From the NCBI RefSeq assembly GCF_905171765.1, contig NC_053392.1:341341010-341405009 (forward strand): a stretch of DNA of 64,000 bases, written 5' to 3'. Under the pieces are notes generated by a model. That model saw only the letters and a program-made list of their open reading frames with translations. It did no database searches and was not told the DNA's origin. Source of the stretch: Bufo bufo. Lineage: Eukaryota; Chordata; Amphibia; Anura; Bufonidae. Of this stretch, positions 10,304 to 23,101 are shown one piece after another. Both the position numbers and the translations under genes were made by a program. Every line of letters begins with the position of its first letter. Positions within the stretch are counted from its first letter, which is position 1.

Positions 10304-13300
10304 TTAAGGCTGGTATACATGTCTATTCTGCACAAGGTACGGACAAGTCCATGCCTGGTTCATTTTAATGAACGTGAGCTTGTCCACATTGGCTGTGGAC
10401 AGGCGGCTGCGTTTTTTTGTGATAACGCCCCCTGCCATGCTAAACACACATTCAGATAATACACTGACTGCAGGGCAGGCCAGCACCTCCAAGGCGTAAA
10501 GAGCAAGCTCAGGCCATGTGCCCAATTTTGAGACCCAGAAGTTGAAGGGCAGACCCGTCATTCAGTACGTGTAGGCGTGTGCACACATACTGCTCCACCA
10601 TGTTGCTGAAATGCTGCCTCCTGCTAAGACATTCCATATCAGCTGGTGGTGCTGGTTGTTGTGGCGTGCTGACAAAGCTTTTCCACATTTTGGCCATGCT
10701 AACCATGCCTTTTGAGGTGCTGGCGGTGCCCCAGCTGCGTTGGCAACCACTTCCTCCTCCTGTGGCTTCGCCTTGTGCTTCCACTGTGCCCCCGCTGTCA
10801 GGTGAGAATGCCACCAGCAGCGCATTTACCAGTGTGCGCTTGTACTCGCGCATCTTACGATCACGCTCCAGTGACGGAATTAAGGATGGTACGTTGTCCT
10901 TGTAACGGGGATCCAGCAGCGTGGCCACCCATTAATCAGCACAAGTTAGAATGTGGGCAACTCGGCGGTCGTTGAGGAGACACTGCAGCATGTAATCGCT
11001 CATGTGTGCCAGGCTGCCCAGAGGCAACGAAAAGCTGTCCTCTGTGGGAGGTGTATCGTCTGTGTCCTCTGTATCCCCCCAGCCACGCACCAGTGATGGC
11101 CATGAGCTGGTCTGGGTGCCACCCTGCTGTGAACATGGTTCCTCCTCCTCCATCTCCTCCTCCTCATCCTCCACCTCCTCATCCTCCAGAACTGTGCCCT
11201 GGCTGGACAATTGTGTACCTTGCGTTTGTGGGTGCAGGAACCCACCCTCAGAGCCACTTGTGAATGAATGGCCAGAAACCCTACAAAATGATCCTTCTTC
11301 CTCCTGTGCCACATCCTCTTCCATCATCGCCAGCAGCGTTTTTTCAAGGAGGCATAGAAGTGGGATCGTAACGCTGAGAACGGCGTTATCAGCACTGGTT
11401 ATGTTGGTGGAGTACTCAAAACAGAGCAACAAAGAACACAGGTTTTGCATGGAGGCCCAGTCATTGGTGGTGAAGTGGTGCTGTTCCACAGAGCGACTCA
11501 CCCGTGTGTGCTGCAGCTGAAACTCCACTATCGCCTGATGCTGCTCGCACAGTCTGCCAGCATGAGTAAGGTGGAGTTCCACCTTGTGGGCACGTCGCAT
11601 ATGAGGCGGTGAGCGGGAAGGCCGAAGTTACGCTGCTGCGCTGACAGGCGAGCAGCAGCAGGGTGAGAACGCCGAAAGCGTGCACAGACGGCTCACACTT
11701 TTTGCAGCAGCTCTGACATAGCAGGGTAATTTTTAAGAAACCTCTGCACCACCAAATTCAGCACATGTGCCACGCAAGAAATGTGCGTCAAACTGGCTAG
11801 TCCCAGAGCTGCTACGAGATTTTGCCCATTATCCACACCACCAGGCCGGGTTTGAGGCTCACTGGCACCAACCACTCATCGGTCTGTTTTTCAAGCCCTG
11901 TCCACAGCTCCTGCCCGGTGTGGGGTTTGTCCCCCAAACTGATAAGTTTTAAATCCAAACTGCTGTCGTTTACCCCTGGCTGAGCTGAAGTTGGTGGTGA
12001 AGGTGTTATGCTGACCGGATGAGGAGCCGGTAGAGGATGAGGAAGCGGAGTAGGAGGAGGAAGCAACAGGAGGCAAACTGCTATCCGCCTCAGGCCCAGC
12101 CGCCACTGCATTTACGCAGTGTGCTGTTATGGAGATATAACGTCCCTGACCGTTCTTACTGGTCCACGTATCCGTAGTGAGGTGCACCTTGCCACGGATG
12201 GCGTTGCGCAGTGCACACCTGATTTTGTCCCCTACTTGGTTGTGCAGGGAAGGGATGGCTCGCCTGCAAAAGTAGTGGCGGCTGGGCACGACGTACTGTG
12301 GGACAGCAACCGCCATAAGGCTTTTAAAACTCTCCATCTCCACCAGACGGAATGACAGCATTTGGAAGGACAGTTATTTTGAAATGCTGGCATTCAGGGC
12401 CAGGGATCGCGGGTGGGTATGGGGGTACTTCATCTTCCGCTCCAGTGTTTGGGAGATGGAGAGCTGATCGCTTCCGTGGGACATTGTGGAGATGCTTGGT
12501 GACCCAGATGGTGGTGTTGCTGGCAGATCATCTGTTTGCGGGGTGGGAGGTGGCACTGTCACTCCAGAGGTGGATGAAGAGACCGAGACTGCAGCAGAAG
12601 AGGAAGCAGGAGAAGCCAGAGACTTTACTTAGTTTTTGAGGTGTCTACTCCACTGCATCTCTTGCTTTGCACTTAGATGCCTGGTCATGCAGGTTGTGCT
12701 CAGGTTGAGAATGTTTATGCCTCGCTTCAGGCTCTGATTGTATAGCGTGCAAACCACTCGTGTCTTGTCGTCAGCACATTGTCTGAAGAACTGCCACGCC
12801 AGGAAAGTCCTTGGAGCTGGCTTTGATGTGCTCAGTCCCTTGCTGCAATGGGTGGCCGCTCCGCTTTTGCAACCTGCTCCTTCTTCTGCTGTGCTGGTGG
12901 CTCTGTGCGACCACCGCCTCTTCCTCCGAACTGCACAGATCACTCGCATGACCTTGATTCCATGTGGGGTCGAGGACCTCATCGTCCTCCACATCATCTT
13001 CCACCCAGTCTTCACCCCTGCCCTCCTTGTCGGTCTGCACACTTTCGAAAGCCACAGCAGTTGGCACCTGTGTTTCGTCATCATCCGAGACGTGCTGCAA
13101 TGGTCCTCCCATCTACTCATCTTGAAACATAGGTGGTTGGGCATCAGTGCACTCAATCTGTTCCACTTCTGGGGCAAGGCTATGTGGATGACCCTGGGAA
13201 ACCCTGCTAACAGAGTCATCAAAAAGCAGAAGAGACTGCTGCATGACTTGGGGCTCAGACTGCTTGGCTGATTTGCAAGGGGGTGAGTTGAAAGACTGAT

Positions 13301-13620
13301 GGACATCGGCTGCAGGTGCCAACTCTGATCTTTCAGCAGGAGACTGGGTGGGAGACAATGTGAAGGAACTGGATGCACTGTCAGCAACCCAATCTACTAT
13401 CGCCTGTACTTGTTCTGGCCTCACCATTTGTAGAGCCGCATTAGGCCCGACCAAATACCGCTGCAGGTTCTGTTGCCTACTCGCACCTGAGGAAAGGGTT
13501 TCACTTGTGTGTTTAGCTGTCACAGATCGACCATGTCCTCTCCCTGGAACAGGAGCTCCACCAGCAGCACCACGACCTGGGCCACGTCCCTTATTTGACG
13601 CTGTCCTCATATTTATCAAA
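10304..13620 (-). pseudogene. hAT transposase, ZBED-like, degenerate
   Basis: The minus strand holds all parts of a hAT transposase, broken by frameshifts and stops. The N-terminus (start 13619) is basic and GRG-rich, then acidic. A BED zinc-finger-like segment at ~12630-12805 (WQFF..CADDKTRVVCTLY, then TRHLSAKQ) has lost a Cys (to Tyr) and a His (to Gln). The catalytic region at ~11890-12360 has KVHLTTDTWTS and GQGRYISITAH. A second block at 11693-11875 has THISCVAHVLNLVVQRFL. A helical insertion lies at 10932-11600, an LLDPRYK block near 10920, and the C-terminal dimerisation region at 10304-10561 (GTWPELALYALEVLACPA, then AGG and RLS). Cut-and-paste transposition is the family function. 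This copy cannot make a full protein. Confidence 0.9.
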
Positions 13621-13639
13621 TTTAGGATATTTCCCTAAA

Positions 13640-13878
13640 TGGGTGTTTTATTAATAGTAGAATATAAAGGGTGTATCTCACACGTACAGATGCAAACTAG
13701 GCCGCAATTAAAGATTTTTGCCCAAAATGGGTGTTTTATTAATAGCAGAATAGAACCACAGTATCTAAAGGGTATATCTCACAATGACATTTGCAGCAAA
13801 GGCTGCTAAATTAAATTTTTTGCCCAAAATGCTAGTTTTTTCAAATAGCAGAATAGAACCACAGTATCTAAGGGGTGT
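13640..13878. repeat. ~90-100-bp subterminal repeats of the hAT element
   Basis: The motif 'gcccaaaatgggtgttttat' with 'aatagcagaatagaaccaca' and 'aggggtgtatctcaca' recurs about three times. It continues after the Tc1 insertion (14817-14860), showing that the Tc1 element inserted into the array. Confidence 0.75.
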
Positions 13879-13879
13879 A

Positions 13880-14816
13880 CAGTACAGACCAAAAGTTTGG
13901 ACACACCTTCTCATTCAAAGAGTTTTCTTTATTTTCATGACTATGAAAATTGTAGATTCACACTGAAGGCATCAAAACTATGAATTAACACATGTGGAAT
14001 TATATACATAACAAACAAGTGTGAAACAAGTGAAAATATGTCATATTCTAGGTTCTTCAAAGTAGCCACCTTTTGCTTTGATTACTGCTTTGCACACTCT
14101 TGGCATTCTCTTGATGAGCTTCAAGAGGTAGTCCCCTGAAATAGTTTTCACTTCACAGGTGTGCCCCGTCAGGTTTAATAAGTGGGATTTCTTGCCTTAT
14201 AAATGGGGTTGGGACCATCAGTGGCGTTGAGGAGAAGTCAGGTGGATACACAGCTGATAGTCCTACTGAATAGACTGTTAGAATTTGTATTATGGCAAGA
14301 AAAAAGCAGCTAAGTAAAGAAAAACGAGTGGCCATCATTACTTTAAGAAATGAAGGTCAGTCAGTCAGGCGAAAAATTGGGAAAACTTTGAAATTAAGGG
14401 CTATTTGACCATGGGGGAGAGTGATGGGGTGCTGCGCCAGATGACCTGGCCTCCACAGTCACCGGACCTGAACCCAATCGAGATGGTTTGGGGTGAGCTG
14501 GACCGCAGAGTGAAGGCAAAAGGGCCAACAAGTGCTAAGCATCTCTGGGAACTCCTTCAAGACTGTTGGGAGACCATTTCAGGGGACTACCTCTTGAAGC
14601 TCATCAAGAGAATGCCAAGAGTGTGCAAAGCAGTAATCAAAGCAAAAGGTGGCTACTTTGAAGAACCTAGAATATGACATTTGCAGTTGTTTCACACTTG
14701 TTTGTTATGTATATAATTCCACATGTGTTAATTCATAGTTTTGATGCCTTAATAGTCATAAAAATAAAGAAAACTCTTTGAATGAGAAGGTGTGTCCAAA
14801 CTTTTGGTCTGTACTG
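13880..14816 (+). mobile_element. Tc1/mariner deletion derivative with long inverted ends
   Basis: Inverted ends cagtacagaccaaaagtttg / caaacttttggtctgtactg are flanked by TA (13878-13879, 14817-14818). The inverted repeats run about 240 bp and include the 3' end of the transposase gene, so the C-terminal coding sequence is present at both ends. The same family is present at 58175-59833. Confidence 0.95.
14292..14677 (+). pseudogene. Tc1 transposase remnant (N-terminus joined to C-terminus)
   Basis: The ATG at 14292 starts MARKKQLSKEKRVAIITLRN, the HTH DNA-binding start of a Tc1 transposase. After about 35 residues the frame jumps by internal deletion (near 14385-14405) to the C-terminal part: MTWPPQSPDLNPIEMVWGEL, containing the last acidic catalytic position, then KRMPRVCKAVIKAKGGYFEE. 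The first two catalytic Asp residues are deleted, so it is inactive. Confidence 0.92.
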
Positions 14817-14874
14817 TATCTCACAATGACATATGCAGCAAAATAATATTTTAATAAATTTTTTTAACCGCCTC

Positions 14875-15309
14875 ACGTCCGCCCATAGGATATAAACGTC
14901 CTATGGGTGGACGTCTATTTCTGACAGCACGTTTTAAAACGTCCTGTCAGAAATAGCAGCTGCACGCTAATCGTGCAGCTGATGATCGGGTTGCCCGCTG
15001 TCAGTGACAGCAGGGCAACCCTAAGACAAGGCAGGGACAGTGCCCAGGTGTCCCTGCCTTCACGATCGCTGCAGACACAGCGCTCACCGAGCGCTGTGTC
15101 TGCAGAGCAGGAAGCGCTGTGCGCTTCCTGTTCCTGCCCGGCGGTCATGTGACCGCCGCGACCGGAGTGTGCAGGAGCTGTGTGAGGTCTCTCAGAGACC
15201 TCGATCAGCCCTGCTGTGAGGCTGTACAGCGCAGGATTGCTGCTGTACAGCCTCTATAGGGGTGCATTTGTCCTGTAACTGGGGCTACTATGTCAGCCCC
15301 AGTTACAGG
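14875..15309. repeat. Chain of 11 consecutive short hairpins
   Basis: Eleven separate inverted repeats follow each other almost without gaps: 14875-14914, 14918-14953, 14958-14980, 14990-15019, 15028-15060, 15069-15105, 15108-15130, 15140-15157, 15184-15202, 15218-15253 and 15272-15309. Stems are about 8 to 17 bp and mostly perfect. Examples are ctgcagacacagcgct / agcgctgtgtctgcag and cctgtaactggggct / agccccagttacagg. All the stems differ from each other, so this is not one repeated hairpin. Confidence 0.9.
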
Positions 15310-15530
15310 AGAAATCAACAGTGTAAAAAAAAAAAAAAAGTGAAGTAAATGTCCCCCAGAGATCTTGTATGACCTTATGGGGGACAATAAGTGTAAAATA
15401 AAATAAAAATAAAATAAAGGGTTGAAAAAATAAAATAAAAAAAAGTTTCACATGTAAAAAAAATAAAAATCCCAAGTAAGGAATAAAAAAAAAAATTAAA
15501 AATAGAAAAAATAAAATAGACATATTTAGT

Positions 15531-16500
15531 ATTGCCGCGTCCGTAAAAATCAGCTCTCTAAAAATATCACTTGACCTAACCCCTCGGGTGAACACCGTAA
15601 AAAATAAATAAAAAAAACTGTGTCAAAACAAGCAATTTTTGTCACCTTGCATCACAAAAGGTGCAACACCAAGTGATCAAAAACGCGTATGTCCCACAAA
15701 ATGGTACCAATAAAACCGTCACCTCATCCCGCAAAAAAATGAGCCCCTACATAAGAAAATTTCTCAAAAAATAAAAAAACTATAGCTCTTAGAACATGGA
15801 GACACTAAAACATCATTTTTTTGGTTTCAAAAATGCTATTATTGTGTTAAAGTGAAACAAATAAAAAAAAGTATACATATTAGGTATTGCCGCGTCTGTA
15901 AAAACCAGCTCTATAAAAATATCACATGACCTAACCCCTCGGGTGAACACCGTAAAAAAAAAAAAAAAAAACTGTGTCAAAACAAGCAATTTTTGTCACC
16001 TTGCATCACAAAAGGTGCAACACCAAGTGATCAAAAACGCGTATGTCCCACAAAATGGTACCAATAAAACCGTCACCTCATCCCGCAAAAAATGAGCCCC
16101 TACATAAGAAAATCTCTCAAAAAATAAAAAAACTATAGCTCTCAGAACATGGACACATTAAAACATAATTTTTTGGTTTCAAAAATGCTATTATTGTGTA
16201 AAACTTTAATAAATGAGAAAAAGTATACATATTAGGTATCGCCACGTCCGTAACAATCTGCTCTATAAAAATGTCACTTGACTGAACCCCTCAGGTGAAC
16301 GCTGTAAAAATAAATAAATAGAAACTGTGCTAAAACAACCAATTTTTTGGTCACCTTGCCCCATAAAGTGTTATAATGAATGATCAAAAAATCATATGTA
16401 CCCAAAAATAGTACTAATAAAACTGGCACCTTATCCCCTAGTTTCCAAAATGGGGTCACTTCTTGGGAGTTTCTACTGTAAGGGTGCATCAGGGGGCTTC
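15531..16500. repeat. Three ~355-bp direct repeats
   Basis: Blocks beginning attgccgcgtccgtaaaaa start at 15531, 15886 and 16238 (the third is more diverged). Each contains acccctcgggtgaacaccgt, gtcaccttgcatcacaaaag and cgtcacctcatcccgc. No coding potential. Confidence 0.88.
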
Positions 16501-17527
16501 AAATGGGACATGGCATCTAAAAACCATGTGGAGTTCCTTTCCTTCTGCGCCCTGCCGTGTGCCCATACAGCAGTTTATGACCACATGTGGGGTGTTTCTG
16601 TAAACCGCAGAATCTGGGTAATAAATATTGAGTTTTGTTTGGCTGTTAACCATCGATGTGTTAAAGAAAAAAATTGATTAAAATGGAAAATCTGCCAAAA
16701 AAGTGAAATTTAAAAATTTGATCTCCATTTTCCTTTAATTCTTGTGGAACGCCTAAAGGGTTAACAAAGTTTGTAAAATCGGTTTTGAATACCTTGAGGG
16801 GTGTAGTTTCTACAATGGGGTCATTTATGGGGGTATCCACTATATAGGCCCCACAAAGTGACTTCAGACCTGAACTGGTCCTTATAAAGTGGGTTTTGGA
16901 AATTTTCTTAAAGATTTGAAGAATTGCTTCTAAACTTCTAAGCCTTCTAACGTCCTAAAAAAATAAAATGACATTTCCAAAATGATGCCAACATAATGTA
17001 GACATATGGGGAATGTTAAATAATAAATATTTTATGAGGTATCACTTTCTGTTTTAAAAGCAGAGAAATTAAAATTTAGAAAATTGCGAATTTTTCAAAT
17101 TTTGGGGTAAATTTGGGATTTTTTCATAAATAAAGGTGAAATATTTTGACTCAAATTTATGACTATCATGAAGTACAATGTGTCACGAGAAAACAATCTC
17201 TGAATCACTTGGATAAATAAAGGCGTTCCAAAGTTATTACCACATAAAGTGAGATATGTCAGTTTTGCAAAATTTGGCCTGGTCAGGAAGGGGGCAAAGG
17301 GCCCAGATGGGAAGTGGTTAATAACAGAATATGACAGCAGTATATAACGCTTGAATTTCCCACGTGCAGATGCAACAAGGACTGTAAAATTGTGCTCTGC
17401 AGCCTTTCAAAAAGCGCTTAGAAATCGCCGAACACCGAACCAGAACTTTTACTGAAATGTTCGGGGTCCAAAAATCCTAAAGTTCGGTACGAACCCGAAC
17501 TTTACAGTTCGTGTTCGCTCAACCCTA

Positions 17528-17631
17528 GTTACCACGAAGCACGAGGAAATTCAGCTTCGGTGCGAATCAAATTTTTCCTGAAATTCGGATCGAATTCCAC
17601 TTCGTCGGCTTCAATTCGCTCAACTCTAATG
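17528..17631. mobile_element. hAT-like end, family B
   Basis: This stretch ('acgaagcacgaggaaattc' to 'ttcaattcgctcaactcta') repeats the terminal block at ~7450-7552. It lies directly against the right end of the family A element, suggesting A inserted into or next to B. Confidence 0.55.
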
Positions 17632-17983
17632 ACAATGTGTCATTGGTTGGCTAGACAATTGTTTTTGAATTTCACCGACGATCGTTCGTTATACTTGAAA
17701 TCATCGTTTTTTTTTACAACCTTTGTCTAATGTGTATGGGTATCTTTAAGGAACTGTGTATTGTGACAGGTAGCTTTTGATAATTATACTCACTCAGGCG
17801 TAGAGAACTAGCTTGACATACTTTGCAAACAACACTTTGGTAAAATTACTATTTTTCCTATCTTGCTTGCTTATCATTGTTGATATTTATCTTCACTTAG
17901 CTTTTACACTAGATATGTGTTTATTACTGCATATCTATGCTATTTGATTTCTTAGAATGTTTCTTGTGTCTGTTGTGTTACAG
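17632..17983. other. Unassigned sequence upstream of a candidate exon
   Basis: No repeat family or coding frame recognised. The last ~25 bp are a pyrimidine-rich splice-acceptor context. Confidence 0.4.
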
Positions 17984-18063
17984 CCTCAGGAAAGGAGAGC
18001 AAAATACTGTACTCCAAGGATAGTCCAAACTTGTGGCGTTTATTCACTCTGGCATGTGCCAAG
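17984..18063 (+). CDS. Candidate internal exon of an unrecognised host gene (plus strand)
   Basis: An 80-bp exon candidate: acceptor ttgtgtctgttgtgttacag immediately before 17984, and donor AAG|GTGAGT at 18063/18064, a near-consensus site. Only the third and first frames are open. The third (2 nt then 26 codons) ends ...KDSPNLWRLFTLACAK and leaves phase 0, matching the phase-0 start of candidate exons at 20000 and 46358. I do not recognise the protein. Evidence is splice signals and phase only, so a chance pair remains possible. Confidence 0.5.
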
Positions 18064-18352
18064 GTGAGTAGACACCTGAGGTTTTGAGTATACTTCACCA
18101 GGATGTCCACTGCAGTATACCTTCTTTCAAATTTGGATTGCTGAGTTGATTTTTCTGAGATGCTTTGGTATTGTACATATTAGTCATAATTTGTCAGCTA
18201 ACATATCATTTTTAATTATCTACCTATTATCTATCCAGCAGGTGACTATGTTTTAATATGTTAGGTGCCATCTGCATTCTGATGGCAAGACACATAGACA
18301 TCAATAAGAAAGGCTGGACCACCTAATAGTTCTTGATTGCAAACACTTTCTA

Positions 18353-19948
<1,596 letters not shown>

Positions 19949-19999
19949 TATGTAAAAAGTAATATGCATGTGTAGTTTTATTGGTTGTTCTTAATGCAG

Positions 20000-20088
20000 T
20001 TTTCTGACCCAAAGACAGTGGGGATACAACATACAGGCGAAGAGCTGGTCTTTCATTTACACTATTCTGCATTTTTGTATCCACTCTT
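20000..20088 (+). CDS. Candidate exon of the same unrecognised plus-strand gene
   Basis: A strong acceptor (ttttattggttgttcttaatgcag) ends at 19999. The following phase-0 frame, SDPKTVGIQHTGEELVFHLH then YSAFLYPLL, is open until a TAG at 20093, and its phase fits the exon at 17984-18063. The donor is weak (TT|GTGTTA at 20088) and its phase does not fit the exon at 46358. A further exon would be needed, or this one is an alternative terminal exon. Confidence 0.4.
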
Positions 20089-20095
20089 GTGTTAG

Positions 20096-22398
20096 GCTAA
20101 AAAAAAATATATATTATGTTCATGACATCATCTAAGCTAACCACACTCCATTAAGTGACTTATACAGTGGCTAAACTTAAGCTCTAAGGATGAATTGCAT
20201 ATTTACATCTTTAAACTACAGCTTTGAGCATCATGTTATATAACCGGCTAGGGGTTTTGTGTTACATCCGCCTGCTGTCATAATTTATAGTTGAAAGGTT
20301 CCATGCAGATCAATAAAAAGATTTAATACTATAGTAACTATGCATACTTGATTACCACATCATTTTATGATTTTATAAACCCTTTAAAACAATAAACTAC
20401 CCTGGGCCTATTTCACAAAACTGTTTTAACTGGTATGCTTACAGTTAGACGATTCAGTGAAATAAGAAATCGGTTAGTTCCTACATTTTGTAATGCAGGT
20501 AGATACCTCATCTTCTCAGTATATCCTGACAACTGAATGACATGACCAAGAAAACAGCTTACTTATATCTAAATATGTAAAAATATATTACACCATCTAG
20601 AATACAGTTTTCTAGGTTTTTTACTATTTTTATTTCTTATGTAACATTTTGTCATTTTGAGTTACATTTGTATTATAAGGATATGAATTTCATTGCTGCA
20701 GCGACATAAATAGATATCATGGGCCCCACAGCAAATTTCAGAATTGCCCCCCCCCCTTCCCGCACACAAACACATGCAGCTAGGGATGGGCCTTTAGCAT
20801 TCTAAGAAGAGATGAGAAAATCAGTTTGTACGAACTTTCCAAAATTGAATCCGGCAGCCGAACCCGCAGCACCATTTTAATGAACATGTCTGTGGGAAAA
20901 AGCATTAGGGAGGAATGAGAAGGGTACTCAAATGACTCTAAGAGGAAGTGGGGAGGGACGGCTTGCCCTGATTTGCTCACAGGCCAACAGACAGCTTGGA
21001 TGAGTCAATCAGTGCTGCAGCAGGCAGGGAGGTGCCCTTGCAGAATGAGCAAACAATGGCATAAATACCGGGGAAATAGGGGAATTGGCTGCTTCAGGGC
21101 CCGAGCTGAGAAGAGGCCTGGGAGTAGTGTCTTTTCTACTATGATTCAAGCAAGGCCAGACCCCCTCCACACGCAGTCACATTGGGGGCTTTGTCTGCTT
21201 TAATTCAATAAAAGAATTCCCGCCCACCCCACTGTACACAGTCTGCACTCGGCTCTGCATAGTCCGCCGGTGGCTTAAGGAACAATACAAGCTGGTAGCA
21301 TGCTATGTGTATCATTCATGAGGGAGGAGTGGACATTCTACTCACTACATGCAGGCAGTTCTGGGGCCCCCTCAGGAAACACATTGAGTTGTCAAGACCA
21401 GAAGAAGGAAGCTGCGGCAGGAGGCAGTGGCACAGCTTCTTTCAAATATTATTATATGTCAGTACACTGTAGAGGATAATAGCAAAAATAGAAGCTATTA
21501 ATTACAAAAAATGCAATGGAGAAAAATAAATGACAATAATCAGATTTTTAATTATACACACTACATTATTTTTAATTCTTACATAAATTATACTTTTGCT
21601 AAACTGATTAACTAATAAGGTTTCATTCTATCATACACCAGGTCTTGTATTCAAGACCCATTGGCAGATGATCTGGAAAAAAAAAAACAGCAATGAAAAT
21701 TTTAAATACACAGTTTTATCCTCAAGCATTATTAGAATGTCCCTATTCCTTAGAAAAGAGCAGGGATTCCTAAGAGGAAAGCTTAAAGCAGCTGCAAAAA
21801 AGGGAGTGGCCAAATAATGACTCTTTAGAGAAGTGCAGGCACTCTTTACAGCGTCCTAGATGGGCCTCATAACAACTGTGTGGTCTACTTCCATTGATAC
21901 ACCACTCCATTGCCATTCTAAGAAAATAAACCAGATATTTGCATTTAAAATGTATAGAAGATCTGTAGCAGAAATGTCCCACCTGATTATCTAGCTCTTT
22001 CTGCACTTATTTTCTGTATACTGTACATACTTCAATGTTAAGTCTTCGGTCTGCTTCAGGTGAAGCACCATACTGACTGTTAGCTTTCTCTGTGCTATGC
22101 TATCAATCCCATACCTCCTAATATTTGAATCCCTATTCATGGAACATAATTAAATGTCTCTAATGGTCACAGGAGCACACTCAAAGCCTCCCAGATCTGC
22201 CCATTGTAAAGTCCACTTCTTTGGATAATTGAGCCGTGTTGTTTAAAGTATGTAATTACACAATACCGAAACATAACATCATATAAGTAAGGCTACTTTC
22301 ACACTAGTGTTTTTGCTGGATCCGGCAGGGTTCAGCAAAAACGCTTCCGTTACTGATAATACAAACATCTGCATCCGTTATGAACGTATCCGGTTGTA
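20096..22398. other. Gene-poor stretch with decayed repeats
   Basis: Mostly AT-rich unassigned sequence. 20826-21240 has LTR-like hints (TATA-like cataaatacc near 21060, aataaaag near 21206, GC-rich 3' part), but I could not define ends. 22291-22345 ('ctactttcacactagtgttt') is a broken copy of the terminal repeat of the MITE at 22402. Confidence 0.4.
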
Positions 22399-22401
22399 TT
22401 A

Positions 22402-22978
22402 GGGTACTTTCACATTAGCGTTTTTCTTTTCCGGCATAGAGTTCCGTCACAGGGGCTCTATACCGGAAAAGAACTGATCAAGCATATCCCCATGCATTCT
22501 GAATGGAGAGTAATCCGTTCAGGATGCATCAGGATGTATTCAGTTCAGTAATTTTGACTGATCAGGCAAAAGAGAAAACCGTAGCATGCTACGGTTTTAT
22601 CTCCGGCGAAAAAAAACTGAAGACTTGCCGTCATTTTTTTCCATAGGAATGCATTAGTGCCGGATCCGGCATTCAAAATACCGGAATACCGGATCCGTCC
22701 TTCCGGTCTGCACATGCGCAGACCTTTAAAAATGAGAGAAAAAAAAAATACCTGATCCGTTTTGCCTGATGACACTGAAAAAACGGATCCGGTATTGCAA
22801 TGCATTTTTATGACTGATCAGGCATTTTTCAGACTGATTAGGATCCTGATCAGTCTGAAAAATGCCTGATCAGTCAGAAAAAATGACATGCGTTTGCATA
22901 CTGTTTGCCTGATCAGGCAGGCAGTTCAGGCAACGGAACTGCCTGCCGGAATCAAACAACGCAAGTGTGAAAGTACCC
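22402..22978. mobile_element. Harbinger-like MITE with fold-back core
   Basis: Terminal inverted repeats gggtactttcacattagcgt / acgcaagtgtgaaagtaccc with a TTA duplication (22399-22401, 22979-22981), as in PIF/Harbinger elements. Inside is a ~64-bp near-perfect palindrome at 22812-22876 built from gactgatcaggcatttttca and its complement, plus smaller hairpins. No transposase. Confidence 0.85.
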
Positions 22979-23101
22979 TTATATTTAACATAGCCAAGAG
23001 GTCCGTCCGACGTTGACTTGCATTGTGGGTCATGACGAATCCGTCTTTCTCTGCATGTCATGATGGAAAGAAAACTGCAGCATGCTCTCTGGTATTGGAA
23101 T

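Larger units (their letters stand above)
14868..17317. mobile_element. TTAA-flanked non-autonomous DNA transposon (Kolobok/piggyBac-like)
   Basis: TTAA target duplications lie at 14864-14867 and 17318-17321. The ends are imperfect inverted repeats: ccgcctcacgtccgccc on the left, and the complement of the right end reads ccacttcccatctgggc. The 2450-bp element has no transposase frame. It consists of a hairpin chain (14875-15309), three ~355-bp direct repeats (15531-16500) and an AT-rich right half. TTAA duplications are used by both piggyBac and Kolobok; the ends do not let me choose. Confidence 0.8.
8068..17527 (-). mobile_element. Composite hAT (ZBED-like) transposon with nested insertions
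   Basis: Terminal motifs tagagttgagcggac at 8068 and tgttcgctcaaccctag at 17527 are inverted relatives, with matching subterminal gttcggg/cccgaac blocks. Inside are a minus-strand hAT transposase pseudogene, duplicated 3' modules (8340-8690 and 10080-10585), two 18S-derived segments, a ~93-bp minisatellite, a Tc1 insertion (13880-14816) and a TTAA-flanked insertion (14868-17317). The 8-bp flanks (cacatcat on the left, gttaccac on the right) do not match. The two ends may therefore belong to separate copies, or a flank has been lost. Confidence 0.55.

Noticed and set aside
11006..11520. Ser-rich plus frames (85 and 172 codons)
   Set aside because: They are antisense shadows of the acidic Glu-rich stretch in the minus-strand hAT transposase.
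8068..17527. A clean 8-bp target duplication for the composite hAT element
   Set aside because: The flanks cacatcat and gttaccac do not match, so I cannot claim that both ends belong to one insertion event.
20826..21240. Solo LTR
   Set aside because: TATA-like and AATAAA-like signals are present, but no TG...CA ends or flanking duplication could be found.
21631..22006. Minus frames near a strong pyrimidine tract as exons
   Set aside because: The short frame after the acceptor stops after 13 codons and no phase-compatible partner was found.
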